Shown piece by piece: positions 42,529-51,227 of a stretch of DNA of 64,000 nucleotides. The first letter of the stretch is position 1. Every line of letters starts with the position of its first letter. Source of the DNA: Pseudomonas sp. efr-133-TYG-5 (GTDB lineage Bacteria > Pseudomonadota > Gammaproteobacteria > Pseudomonadales > Pseudomonadaceae); contig NZ_JARVSM010000009.1 of NCBI RefSeq assembly GCF_030209175.1, forward strand, positions 223,857-287,856. The letters are read 5' to 3'. The translations under genes were made by a program, and so were the position numbers. Below the pieces are notes generated by a model. It was given only the letters and a program-made list of their open reading frames with translations. It did not search any database and was not told the DNA's origin.

Positions 42529-43505
42529 ACGCTCTCCACTGCCTTCTTCTGTTTCAGCTCGACGCCGTTCTTGATCGCAACGATCTCCGCCAGCAGCGAC
42601 AGGGCTATTTCTGCCGGCGTGTGGCTGCCGATGTGCAGACCGATCGGCCCGTGCAAACGGGCAATGGCCTCTTCTGACAAGCCTAGCTCAGCCAGATTGG
42701 CACGGCGTTTCTGGCTGTTGACCCGCGAACCCAACGCTCCGACGTAGAAGGCCCTGGAGTCGAGCGCCGTGAGCAGCGCCATGTCATCCAGGCGCGGATC
42801 ATGGGTCAACGCGACAATCGCCGTGCGCTCGTCGGTCTGAATGTTCAGCACGGCTTCGTCCGGCATGCCGGCAACGAACCGCCCATGCTGGTCTTCCCAG
42901 CCATAGACGAACTCGCTGCGCGGATCGCAGATCAGCACCTCGAAATCCAGCAACCGCGCCATCTCGGCCACATAGCGCGACAACTGCCCGGCGCCGATCA
43001 GCAGCAAGCGCCAGCGCGGGCCGTAGATAGCCCGCAGCGTCTTGCCATCGAACGTCAGCGCATCCTGTTTGCTCGCCGCCGACAGCTGCACTTCGCCGCT
43101 GTCGAGGTTCAATTCGCGGGCAACGATTTCGTGGGCCTCGCAGCGCGCCAGCAATTCGGCGACCCAGGCCGGATCGCCGACGCGCTCCTCGGTCAGGCGC
43201 AAGGTGCCGCCACAGGGCAGCCCGAACCGCGCCGCCTCTTCGCGGGTCACGCCATAGGTGATCAATTGCACCGGTGGCCCGTCGGCGGCAATCCGCCCGT
43301 CGTGCAGCCGCGCGATCAGGTCATCCTCGACGCAACCTCCGGACACCGAGCCAATCACCACGCCATCCTCGCGCAGCGCCAACATCGCACCAGGTGCCCG
43401 AGGCGCAGTGCCCCAGGTCTGCACCACGCTGAACAGCACCACGCGCTGCCCGGCGCGGCGCCACTCCAGCACGCTGCGCAGAACGTTGAGATCGACGCTG
43501 TCCAT
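42525..43505 (-). CDS. XdhC/CoxI family molybdoenzyme maturation factor
   Basis: A 326-residue protein starting MDSVDLNVLRSVLEWRRAGQ. The N-terminal CoxI domain has GSVSGGCVEDDLIARL near residue 50. The C-terminal Rossmann-type XdhC domain opens with LLLIGAGQLSRYVAEMARLL near 170. Such proteins insert the sulfurated cofactor into xanthine-dehydrogenase-family enzymes. The start overlaps the large subunit's stop (TGATG), so production is coupled to its client. Confidence 0.9.
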   Translation of the reverse strand: MDSVDLNVLRSVLEWRRAGQRVVLFSVVQTWGTAPRAPGAMLALREDGVVIGSVSGGCVEDDLIARLHDGRIAADGPPVQLITYGVTREEAARFGLPCGGTLRLTEERVGDPAWVAELLARCEAHEIVARELNLDSGEVQLSAASKQDALTFDGKTLRAIYGPRWRLLLIGAGQLSRYVAEMARLLDFEVLICDPRSEFVYGWEDQHGRFVAGMPDEAVLNIQTDERTAIVALTHDPRLDDMALLTALDSRAFYVGALGSRVNSQKRRANLAELGLSEEAIARLHGPIGLHIGSHTPAEIALSLLAEIVAIKNGVELKQKKAVESV

Positions 43506-45826
43506 CACGCCTGCGCCTTTTGCCAGCCTTGCAACTGATAACGCACCGGCAGGCTGCGAATGCGCTGGCCAGTGGCGGCGAAGATGGCATTGCACAGCGC
43601 CGGCGCAATCGGTGGCACGCCCGGTTCGCCGACGCCGCCCAATGGCACCTCGCCCGGCGGCGTCACCAGATGCACCGCGACCTCCTTCGGCGCCAGCGAC
43701 ATGCGCGCCACTTCATACATGTGGAAGTTGTCCTGCTGCACCTTGCCATCCTTGAAGCTGATCTCGCCCCACACGGCGTTGCCCAGCCCCATCACACACG
43801 CCCCCTCGAACTGCGAACGGATGCGCTCGGGGTTGATCTGCGGCCCGCAATCCACGGCGATATCGGCCTTGTGCACGATCAGCGTGCCGTCGTCCTTGAC
43901 CTCGACTTCGATCACCGCCGCCACATAGGTGACGAAGCTGTAGTGCACCGCCAGCCCGAGGCCGCGCCCCTTGGGCAGTTGCCGGCCCCAACCGGCAGCC
44001 TTGGCCGCCGTTTCCAGCACGGTGCGCATGCGCGCCGTATCGATCGGATAGCGCTCGGGGGACTCGCCGTAGTTCCACTCTTCGCTGAGCGTGCGCGGAT
44101 CGATCTGCCGATCCGGGCCGAGCAGCTTGATCTGGTATTTGAGCGGGTCTTCGCCGGCCTTGTGCGCCAGCTCATCGACAAAACTCTGGATCGCAAAACC
44201 GTGGGGAATGTTCGACACCGAGCGATACCAGCCGACCCGCGTGTGCACCGTGGCCTCGGGGTTCTCCAGGCGCACATTGGGGATCGCGTAAGCCATGTTG
44301 GTGAAGCCCATGCCCAGCTCGAATGCCGCTTCGTGATTCATGCCAGGGGCGAACAGCGCAGTGATGCTCGGCGCCACCGTGCGGTGCAGCCACGCGGCCG
44401 GCAGGCCATCCTTGCCGACGCCAGCCTTGAGGTATTCGGCGGACACGGTATGGAAATACGAATTGTGGATGTCATCTTCCCGGGTCCATTGCACCCGCAC
44501 CGCCTTGCCGGGGAATTCCTTGGCGAGGATGGCCGCTTCGATGACGAAATCCGGTTTCGACTTGCGGCCGAAACCGCCGCCGAGCAGCGTGACGTGGAAC
44601 GTCACGTTATCGAACGGCAGGCCAAGGCGTTCGCTGATTCGCTCGCGGGTGACCTGCGGCGCCTGACTCGGCGCCCACGCTTCGCAGAGACCGTCCTTGT
44701 AGCGGGCGATGGCGACCATAGGCTCCATCGGTGCCTGCGCCAGGTGCGGCAGGTAATAGGACGCCTCCAGGGTGCTGGCAGCGCTGCTGATCGCCTTGTC
44801 GATATCGCCGGTGTTACGCACCACCTTGCCCGGTTTCAGCGACGCGGCTTCCAGCTCCTTGCGATAGGCAATCGAGTCGTAACTGGCGTTGGGGCCGTCG
44901 TCCCATTCGATGTTCAGCGCCTCGCGGCCCTTGAGCGCGGCCCAGGTGTTGCTGGCGATCACGGCGACGCCGCCCAATGGCTGAAACTCGGAGGGCAGCG
45001 GACGCCCTTCGATCTGCAGCACCTTGAGCACGCCCGGGACTTTCAATGCAGCGCTGTCATCCAGGCGCTTGACCTTGCCACCGTACACCGCCGGACGGGC
45101 GATGACGGCGTAGAGCATGCCGTCGAAATGCACGTCGGCACCGTAGACCGCGCGACCCTTGACGATGTCCTCACCGTCGATGGCACGGGTGCCTTCCTTG
45201 CCGATATAGCGAAACTCCGACGCCGGTTTGAGGCGCAGACTGTCACGGGCCGGTACCGGCAACGCACTGGCTGCGGCGGCAAGTTCGCCGTAACCCAGTT
45301 CACGCCCGGAGGGTTTATGCAGCACTTTGTGCAGCTGCGCCTGGCATTCGCCGAGCGGTACCTGCCATTGTGCGGCGGCGGCCTGCTCGAGCATGGTCCG
45401 GGCCGCGGCGCCACAACGGCGCATCGGTTCGTACCAGTGGCGCATGCTGCGCGAGCCGTCGGTGTCCTGGTTGCCGTAGCGCACTTCATCGCCCGGCGCC
45501 TGCTGCACTTTGACCCTGGCCCAATCGGCTTCCAGTTCGTCTGCCACCACCATGCTCAGGCTGGTGCGTACGCCCTGGCCCATTTCCGAGCGGTTGCAGA
45601 CCACGGTCACCGTGCCGTCGGCGGCAATGCTGACGTAAACCTTGGGATCGTCGATCCAGCCGTTGGGCATGCCGTCGGCACCGAACTTTTTCGGCTTGTC
45701 TTCGGCCAGCGCATTCTGCCAGCCCCAACTGGCGGCCAGCACCAGCGCACCGGTGGCCCCGACTCCCTTGAGGAAGCCGCGCCGGCTGAGGTTGCTGAGG
45801 GCGAAATCGTTCGGCAACTGGCTCAT
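43505..45826 (-). CDS. Molybdopterin-binding large subunit of an aldehyde/N-heterocycle oxidoreductase (IorB-like)
   Basis: A 773-residue xanthine-oxidase-family large subunit with a twin-arginine signal (NLSRRGFLKGVGATGALVLA), so it is exported folded to the periplasm. Cofactor-site blocks include RSEMGQGVRTSLSMVVADEL near residue 75, GGGFGRKSKPDFVIEAA near 435 and VGEPGVPPIAPALCNAIFAA near the C-terminus with the probable catalytic Glu. The layout (small 2Fe-2S protein plus exported Moco subunit, no FAD subunit) is that of IorAB-type enzymes that pass electrons to cytochrome c. Substrate unknown; aldehydes or N-heterocycles. Confidence 0.9.
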   Translation of the reverse strand: MSQLPNDFALSNLSRRGFLKGVGATGALVLAASWGWQNALAEDKPKKFGADGMPNGWIDDPKVYVSIAADGTVTVVCNRSEMGQGVRTSLSMVVADELEADWARVKVQQAPGDEVRYGNQDTDGSRSMRHWYEPMRRCGAAARTMLEQAAAAQWQVPLGECQAQLHKVLHKPSGRELGYGELAAAASALPVPARDSLRLKPASEFRYIGKEGTRAIDGEDIVKGRAVYGADVHFDGMLYAVIARPAVYGGKVKRLDDSAALKVPGVLKVLQIEGRPLPSEFQPLGGVAVIASNTWAALKGREALNIEWDDGPNASYDSIAYRKELEAASLKPGKVVRNTGDIDKAISSAASTLEASYYLPHLAQAPMEPMVAIARYKDGLCEAWAPSQAPQVTRERISERLGLPFDNVTFHVTLLGGGFGRKSKPDFVIEAAILAKEFPGKAVRVQWTREDDIHNSYFHTVSAEYLKAGVGKDGLPAAWLHRTVAPSITALFAPGMNHEAAFELGMGFTNMAYAIPNVRLENPEATVHTRVGWYRSVSNIPHGFAIQSFVDELAHKAGEDPLKYQIKLLGPDRQIDPRTLSEEWNYGESPERYPIDTARMRTVLETAAKAAGWGRQLPKGRGLGLAVHYSFVTYVAAVIEVEVKDDGTLIVHKADIAVDCGPQINPERIRSQFEGACVMGLGNAVWGEISFKDGKVQQDNFHMYEVARMSLAPKEVAVHLVTPPGEVPLGGVGEPGVPPIAPALCNAIFAATGQRIRSLPVRYQLQGWQKAQA

Positions 45827-46299
45827 GCCTGGGCCTCCTTCAGGTGCGTGGAGGCCTGGCGGATCGCCGTCTTGATCCGGTTGTAGGTGCCGCAACGGCA
45901 GATGTTGCCGACCATCGCTTCTTCGATCTGCGCGTCACTCGGATCGGGGTTGGTCTTGAGCAGCGCAGTCGCGGACATGATCTGCCCGCCCTGACAGAAA
46001 CCGCATTGCGCCACCGCGGTATCGAGCCAGGCCTGCTGGACGATCTGGCCGATCGGATCGGCGTGCAGGTTATCGATGGTCGAGACGTTCTGCCCGGCTA
46101 CCGAGCCGATCGGCGTGATGCAACTGCGCGCCGGCGAGCCATCGATATGAATGGTGCACGCGCCGCACAGGCCCATGCCGCAACCGAACTTGGTGCCGTT
46201 GTAACCGGCGACATCGCGAATGGCCCAGAGCAGCGGCATGTCTTCGCTGACATCGAGTTGATGGTCCTGGCCATTGAGTTTCAGGGTAATCATGGGCAC
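45823..46299 (-). CDS. 2Fe-2S subunit of the molybdenum hydroxylase (IorA-like)
   Basis: A 158-residue iron-sulfur protein. The plant-type ferredoxin motif is GCGMGLCGACTIHIDG near residues 39-55, and the helical second cluster domain has CGFCQGGQIMSATALL near 98 and NICRCGTYNRI near 132. It transfers electrons from the Moco subunit. First gene of the operon; its stop overlaps the large subunit's start (ATGA). It has no signal of its own and would leave the cell bound to the Tat-bearing partner. Confidence 0.93.
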   Translation of the reverse strand: MPMITLKLNGQDHQLDVSEDMPLLWAIRDVAGYNGTKFGCGMGLCGACTIHIDGSPARSCITPIGSVAGQNVSTIDNLHADPIGQIVQQAWLDTAVAQCGFCQGGQIMSATALLKTNPDPSDAQIEEAMVGNICRCGTYNRIKTAIRQASTHLKEAQA

Positions 46300-46477
46300 G
46301 CCCGCATATTCTTGGTGGTTATGGGGTCGAGCAATCTGCCGCCGGAATCAGCGGGTGGTTCGCGCAGATCGACTCAGGCTAATCGGCTCTCTTGCGCGGA
46401 CGGGAAGGTCTGCACCGGGCCTTTGGTGAAGCAAATGACTTGCATCGTTAGGTGGCTAAGTTAACCCAGCATTAACT

Positions 46478-46504
46478 AAAAAGCCCTGCTCGGACAGGGC
46501 TTTT
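46478..46504 (-). terminator. Terminator after murB
   Basis: Arms aaaagccctg (46479-46488) and cagggctttt (46495-46504) surround ctcgga, about 90 bases past the murB stop. It separates the envelope operon from the molybdenum hydroxylase operon. Confidence 0.8.
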
Positions 46505-46594
46505 CAGTTGCAGGTTGCCAGCTACCAGCCGCCAGTCAGGCTCACAATGAAGAAATTGTAGCTTGGCGCTCGAAGCGTGCGGCGCGCAGCGGCT

Positions 46595-47614
46595 TCAATA
46601 GCGGTTGGGCTCCATTTCCAGCTCGACATGGAAACGTTCGGCAATGTCCTTCTGGATACGTTGAGCCAGCTCCAGCAGTTGCAGGCCGGTCGCCGCACCG
46701 TAGTTGACCAGCACCAGCGCCTGCAACGCATGCACGCCGGCATCGGCCTCGCGGAAGCCCTTCCACCCGGCGCGCTCGATCAGCCAGCCAGCGGCCAGCT
46801 TCATCTGCCCGTCCGGTTGCGCGTACGCCACCAGATCCGGGTGTTGTTGCTTGATCTGCGCCACCAGCGCGGCTGGCACCAGGGGGTTCTTGAAGAAGCT
46901 GCCGGCATTGCCGAGCACGGCCGGGTCCGGTAGTTTCTCGCTGCGAATGCTGCAAATCGCGCGACTGACGTCGGCAGGCGTCGGTTGCTCGATGCCCTGC
47001 TCAGTCAGGCGCTGGCGCACCGGGCCGTATTCCAGGTGCAGGTGGGCAACGCGGTGCAGCGTAAAGCGCACCCGCAGGATCAGCCAGCGCCCCGGTTGCT
47101 GTTTGAACAGGCTGTCGCGGTAGGCGAAGTTGCACTCTTCCAGGCTGAAATCGCGCAGTTCGCCGGTCTGGCGATCCAGCGCGGTCAGGCCGGCGAACAC
47201 ATCCTTGATCTCGACGCCATAGGCACCGATGTTCTGCATCGGCGCGGCACCGACGGTGCCGGGGATCAGGCTGAGGTTTTCCAGGCCCGCCAGACCTTCG
47301 GCGAGGGTGTGCTGGACGAACGGATGCCACGGTTCCCCCGCCTCCGCTTCGAGCACCACGCGGTCGCCGTCATCGCTGATCACGCGGATGCCGCGACTGG
47401 CCATGCGCAGCACCAGCGCCTGGATATCGGCGGTGAGCAGCAGATTGCTGCCGCCGCCAATCACCAGCAACGGCACATCATGGGCCGCCGCGTACGCCAC
47501 GGCTTCGCGCACATCGGCGTCGCTGTGGGCTTCGGCAAACAGTTGCGCGCGGACATCGACGCCAAAGCTGTTGAACGGTTTCAGGGAAACCTGCGCTTGT
47601 ACCTGCAGACTCAT
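46595..47614 (-). CDS. murB: UDP-N-acetylenolpyruvoylglucosamine reductase
   Basis: FAD enzyme that makes UDP-MurNAc for peptidoglycan. The 339-residue protein shows LVIGGGSNLLLTADIQAL near residue 50, IPGTVGAAPMQNIGAYGVEI near 120, YRDSLFKQQPG near 170, and the active-site GNAGSFFKNPLVP near 235. Last gene of the envelope operon, overlapping the phosphatase gene by 4 bases. Confidence 0.95.
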   Translation of the reverse strand: MSLQVQAQVSLKPFNSFGVDVRAQLFAEAHSDADVREAVAYAAAHDVPLLVIGGGSNLLLTADIQALVLRMASRGIRVISDDGDRVVLEAEAGEPWHPFVQHTLAEGLAGLENLSLIPGTVGAAPMQNIGAYGVEIKDVFAGLTALDRQTGELRDFSLEECNFAYRDSLFKQQPGRWLILRVRFTLHRVAHLHLEYGPVRQRLTEQGIEQPTPADVSRAICSIRSEKLPDPAVLGNAGSFFKNPLVPAALVAQIKQQHPDLVAYAQPDGQMKLAAGWLIERAGWKGFREADAGVHALQALVLVNYGAATGLQLLELAQRIQKDIAERFHVELEMEPNRY

Positions 47615-48075
47615 AAGCGCCCCTTCACTTCGATCAGCAATTGATCGCAGGCCTGCTCGATCAGGTCCAGCACCTGTTCGAAGCCCTGGTCGCCGTCGTA
47701 ATACGGGTCCGGCACTTCATCGACCGCGCCGGCATAACGACGCAGGAACAGATCCAGCTCGGCCTTGGCGGTGGACGGTTGCAGCGCCTTGAGATTGCGC
47801 AGGTTGCTGTGGTCCATTGCCAGGATCAGGTCGTAACTGGCGAAATCGGCACGGCTGACCTGCTGCGCGCGTTGCGCTGACAGGTCATAACCACGCAGCC
47901 TGGCCGCTGCCTGACTGCGTTTGTCGGGTGGATTGCCGACGTGCCAGTCGCCGGTACCGGCGGAGGCCACTTCGACCTGATCGGTCAGCCCCGCTTCGCG
48001 CAACTTGTGGCGCAACACGCCTTCGGCGGTGGGCGACCGGCAGATGTTGCCCAGGCACACGAACAGAACGCGCAT
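47611..48075 (-). CDS. Low-molecular-weight protein tyrosine phosphatase
   Basis: A 154-residue phosphatase starting MRVLFVCLGNICRSPTAEGV. The P-loop CLGNICR is the CX5R active site and the general acid Asp is in EVPDPYYDG near 122. Conserved between kdsB and murB in Pseudomonas (ptpA in P. aeruginosa by recollection). It may act on a tyrosine kinase of capsule or envelope control or on arsenate-like substrates; the context favours a housekeeping envelope role. Confidence 0.9.
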   Translation of the reverse strand: MRVLFVCLGNICRSPTAEGVLRHKLREAGLTDQVEVASAGTGDWHVGNPPDKRSQAAARLRGYDLSAQRAQQVSRADFASYDLILAMDHSNLRNLKALQPSTAKAELDLFLRRYAGAVDEVPDPYYDGDQGFEQVLDLIEQACDQLLIEVKGRL

Positions 48076-48839
48076 CAGGCCTCCAGCAGGCGACGAACGC
48101 GCTCGAGGTCTTCGGCCGTGTCGACGCCGGTCGGCGGGGCGATCAACGCATCGGCGACGTGGATGCGCACGCCGTGCCACAGGGCACGCAGCTGCTCCAG
48201 CGACTCAGTGTTTTCCAGCCAGCACGGGCCCCAGCTGACGAAATCCTGGAGGAAACCGGCGCGGTAGGCGTAGATGCCGATATGGCGGCGATATGGCACG
48301 CCTTGCGGCAACTGCTCGCGGCTCTTGGCGAAGGCATCGCGGGCCCAGGGCAGGGTCGCGCGGCTGAACGTCAGCGCCAGACCGTTGAGATCGCTGACGA
48401 CCTTGACCACGTTCGGATTGAACAGCGTTTCCACGTCCTCGATCGGCTCGGCCAGGGTGGCCATGCGCGCTTCGGTGTGGGCCGCGAGGTTGGCGGCGAC
48501 CTGATCGATCACGCTCGGCGGAATCAGCGGTTCATCGCCCTGCACGTTGACCACGATGGCGTCGGGTTCCAGGCCCAGCTTGGCCGCGACCTCCGCCAGC
48601 CGATCGGTGCCGGAATTGTGGTCTTCACGGGTCAACACCACTTCGGCGCCGAACGCCTGGCAGGCCTCGACGATACGCGCATCGTCAGTCGCAACGACCA
48701 CGCGGCTCGCGCTGCTTTTGCTCGCCTGTTCCCAGACGTGCTGGATCATCGGCTTGCCGGCGATCGCCAGCAACGGTTTGCCCGGCAAGCGGGTGGAGGC
48801 GTAGCGCGACGGGATGACAACGGTGAAGGCGGTGGTCAT
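48075..48839 (-). CDS. kdsB: 3-deoxy-manno-octulosonate cytidylyltransferase
   Basis: Activates Kdo with CTP for lipid A-core synthesis. The 254-residue protein has the nucleotidyltransferase start VVIPSRYASTRLPGKPLLAI, then VVATDDARI, NVQGDEPLI and the C-terminal GVDTAEDLERVR. It overlaps both neighbours by a few bases. Confidence 0.95.
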   Translation of the reverse strand: MTTAFTVVIPSRYASTRLPGKPLLAIAGKPMIQHVWEQASKSSASRVVVATDDARIVEACQAFGAEVVLTREDHNSGTDRLAEVAAKLGLEPDAIVVNVQGDEPLIPPSVIDQVAANLAAHTEARMATLAEPIEDVETLFNPNVVKVVSDLNGLALTFSRATLPWARDAFAKSREQLPQGVPYRRHIGIYAYRAGFLQDFVSWGPCWLENTESLEQLRALWHGVRIHVADALIAPPTGVDTAEDLERVRRLLEA

Positions 48840-49021
48840 TTATCCAGACGCTCGTCGGTGGTCAGGGTGCGGGCCTCGCTTTCGAGCATCACCGGAATGC
48901 CGTCGCGGATCGGGTAGGCCAGGCCGGCGCCCTTGCTGATCAGTTCGGTCTTGTCGGCGCTGAGCTTGAGCGGGCCTTTGCAGACCGGGCAGGCGAGGAT
49001 GTCGAGCAATTTGGTGTCCAT
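48836..49021 (-). CDS. Trm112-like protein (UPF0434/YcaR)
   Basis: A 61-residue protein starting MDTKLLDILACPVCKGPLKL; the ATG at 49021 is preferred to one two codons upstream because of the AGGGA spacing. It has one CPxC pair and the PIRDGIPVML motif of the Trm112/UPF0434 family. In many bacteria it sits between lpxK and kdsB. Function in bacteria is not settled; it may assist a methyltransferase. Confidence 0.9.
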   Translation of the reverse strand: MDTKLLDILACPVCKGPLKLSADKTELISKGAGLAYPIRDGIPVMLESEARTLTTDERLDK

Positions 49022-49045
49022 GAACATTCCCTGGATAAAAACGAA

Positions 49046-50056
49046 TTAAGGCAAAAGCCGATCGGGCAGCAGGCGCATCAACTGCGTGTCGAACCAGGCC
49101 ACGAAGGCCGGCGACGGCAGCGCATCGACCGCCAGGTACCACCAGTCGGCGGCAGCGAAGGCGCGGCACTTCACCGCGTCCTTTTCAGTCATCACCAGCG
49201 GCAATGACGGCGTGAAACTCAAGGCCTGCACGCTGTATTCGGCGTGGTCGGCAAACGCGTGGGGCACTGGCCGCCAGTCTAGCGCTTCGAGGGTCTTGAA
49301 GAAACGTTGCGGATTGCCGATCCCGGCCACTGCGTGCAGGGCCTGGCCGGGCGGAAAATGCGTCACCGGGCGACGTTCGCCGCTGCGCAGATTGACCAGC
49401 GCGGCAGGTTGCAGGTGGAAGGCGAAACCGCCGTCGCGATCCGCCGTGGCGCCGTTGAACAGCACGCCGTCGACGCTTTGCAGACGCTCGACCGGTTCGC
49501 GCAACGGGCCGGCCGGCAGGCAGCGCTGGTTGCCCAGGCCTCGCGCGGCATCGATCAGCACCAGCTCCAGATCCCGCGCCAGGCGGTAATGCTGCATGCC
49601 GTCGTCGGAAAGGATCAGGTCCAGCGGTTCGCTGGCCAGCAAGGCTCTGACCGCGGCGCTGCGATCCGGATCGATCATCAGCGGCACGCCGGTGCGCTGG
49701 ACGATCAGCAGCGGTTCATCGCCGGCGATATCCGCCGTCTGATCGGCTTCGACACGCCACGGCAGCTGCGCCGGTTTGGCGCCATAGCCACGACTGACCA
49801 CACCGACGCGCAGGCCACGGCGCCGGCAGTGTTCGATCAGCCAGAGAATCATCGGCGTCTTGCCGGTGCCACCGACGGTGATGTTACCGACCACGATCAC
49901 GGGCACCGGCGACTGGTAGATCGTCCCTTCGCCATTGAGAAAGCGCTGGCGCTTGCCATCGACCACGCGGCGATACAACCACTCCAGCGGCCGCAGCAAC
50001 GTCAGGGCCGGATGCCCCTGGTACCACGCGGCGAGCAGACGATCAGACATGGCCAT
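49046..50056 (-). CDS. lpxK: Tetraacyldisaccharide 4'-kinase
   Basis: Phosphorylates the lipid A disaccharide at the inner membrane. The 336-residue protein has a membrane-associated N-terminus (LAAWYQGHPALTLLRPLEWL), the P-loop GNITVGGTGKTP near residue 57, and DEPLLIVQRTGVP and ILSDDGMQHYRLARD. The ATG at 50056 overlaps the exbD stop (TGATG); a second ATG two codons later is possible. Confidence 0.94.
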   Translation of the reverse strand: MAMSDRLLAAWYQGHPALTLLRPLEWLYRRVVDGKRQRFLNGEGTIYQSPVPVIVVGNITVGGTGKTPMILWLIEHCRRRGLRVGVVSRGYGAKPAQLPWRVEADQTADIAGDEPLLIVQRTGVPLMIDPDRSAAVRALLASEPLDLILSDDGMQHYRLARDLELVLIDAARGLGNQRCLPAGPLREPVERLQSVDGVLFNGATADRDGGFAFHLQPAALVNLRSGERRPVTHFPPGQALHAVAGIGNPQRFFKTLEALDWRPVPHAFADHAEYSVQALSFTPSLPLVMTEKDAVKCRAFAAADWWYLAVDALPSPAFVAWFDTQLMRLLPDRLLP

Positions 50057-50484
50057 CAGGATTTGGGCGCCGCCTCGACCGTGGTCATGCGCAAATGGCT
50101 GAAACCGAGCTTGCCGGCCGCGTCCATGGCAGTGATCACCGATTGGTGCTGGGTCTTGCCGTCGGCACTGATCGACAACGGCATGTTGGTGTCGCCATTG
50201 GCTTCTTTCTGCATGGCGTCCATCAGGGTTGCCAGGTCATTCTTCGGCAGAATCTTGTTGTTCACCGAGAAAACGCCCTCTGCACTGATGGCCACGTCCA
50301 ATTGCTTGACCTGCTGATCCTCGGCCGGCGAACCGCTGACCGCTTCCGGCAGATCGACGCGCAACTGGGTCTCGCGGGTGAAGGTGGTGGTCACGACGAA
50401 GAACAACAGCAGGATGAACACCACGTCGATCAGCGATGCGAGGTTGATATCCACCGTTTCCCGCGGTTTGCGACGGAATTTCAC
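50056..50484 (-). CDS. exbD: ExbD/TolR family energy-transducing protein
   Basis: A 142-residue protein with one transmembrane helix near residues 15-35 (DVVFILLLFFVVTTTF) carrying the conserved Asp of INLASLIDVVF, and a periplasmic domain. With the neighbouring ExbB-like protein it would form a proton channel that energises outer-membrane transport or envelope processes. Its location next to lpxK is typical of Pseudomonas. Confidence 0.9.
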   Translation of the reverse strand: MKFRRKPRETVDINLASLIDVVFILLLFFVVTTTFTRETQLRVDLPEAVSGSPAEDQQVKQLDVAISAEGVFSVNNKILPKNDLATLMDAMQKEANGDTNMPLSISADGKTQHQSVITAMDAAGKLGFSHLRMTTVEAAPKS

Positions 50485-51116
50485 ACTTTGCCCCCGGCCA
50501 GATCGACGTCACGGTCGCCCTGCACCACCTCGACCAGTTTGATCGCTTCCTGCTCCATGCCGACCACCAGTTCATCGATGCGTCGTTGCAGGAAACGGTG
50601 GAAGAACACCGACGGAATACCGACCATCAAGCCGGCTGCCGTGGTGATCAGGGCCTTGGAGATACCCCCGGCCAGCACCGAGGCATTGGTGGTCATGCCC
50701 GAACCGGTGAACGCACTGAAAATATCGATCATGCCCAGCACCGTGCCCAGCAGACCGAGCAACGGCGCCATGGCAGCGATGGTCCCCAGCGCATTGACGT
50801 AGCGCTCGAGCTCATGGATGACCCGGGCCGCGGCCTCTTCGATGCATTCCTTCATGATCTCGCGACCATGCTTGGAGTTGGCCAGGCCCGCGGCGAGGAT
50901 TTCCCCCAGCGGCGAGTTGGCGCGCAATTCCTTGAGTTTTTCCTTGTTGAGCTGCTTGTCCTTGATCCACACCCAGACCTGGCCGAGCAGGTGCTCCGGG
51001 GTCACGCGGCTGGCGCGCAGGGTCCACAGGCGCTCGGCGACGATCGCCATGGCGGCGATGGAACTCAGAATGATCGGCAACATCATCCAGCCGCCGGATT
51101 TGACCAATTCCCACAC
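50481..51116 (-). CDS. exbB: MotA/TolQ/ExbB family proton channel protein
   Basis: A 211-residue protein from a GTG start (51116) reading (M)WELVKSGGWMMLPIILSSIA, with GAGGGGG eight bases before. It has three transmembrane helices: residues about 12-30, and the pair around TIAAMAPLLGLLGTVLGMID and ALITTAAGLMVGIPSVFFHR. The stop overlaps the exbD start. Could be named tolQ-like equally well; the tol genes proper are not nearby. Confidence 0.88.
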   Translation of the reverse strand: MWELVKSGGWMMLPIILSSIAAMAIVAERLWTLRASRVTPEHLLGQVWVWIKDKQLNKEKLKELRANSPLGEILAAGLANSKHGREIMKECIEEAAARVIHELERYVNALGTIAAMAPLLGLLGTVLGMIDIFSAFTGSGMTTNASVLAGGISKALITTAAGLMVGIPSVFFHRFLQRRIDELVVGMEQEAIKLVEVVQGDRDVDLAGGKV

Positions 51117-51227
51117 AGTGACAGCCCCCTCGAAAAAGTGCGCCACTTTACCATACCGGTTACCGATAAAGACCCGCCGCCCCGACGACCGTGATGTCAC
51201 CCGCGCAGCGCCCGTGTTCAACCGTCT

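Noticed and set aside
43520..45886. A 788-codon plus-strand frame opposite the molybdopterin subunit gene
   Set aside because: Shadow of the real gene, which has a Tat signal, family motifs and overlapping neighbours.
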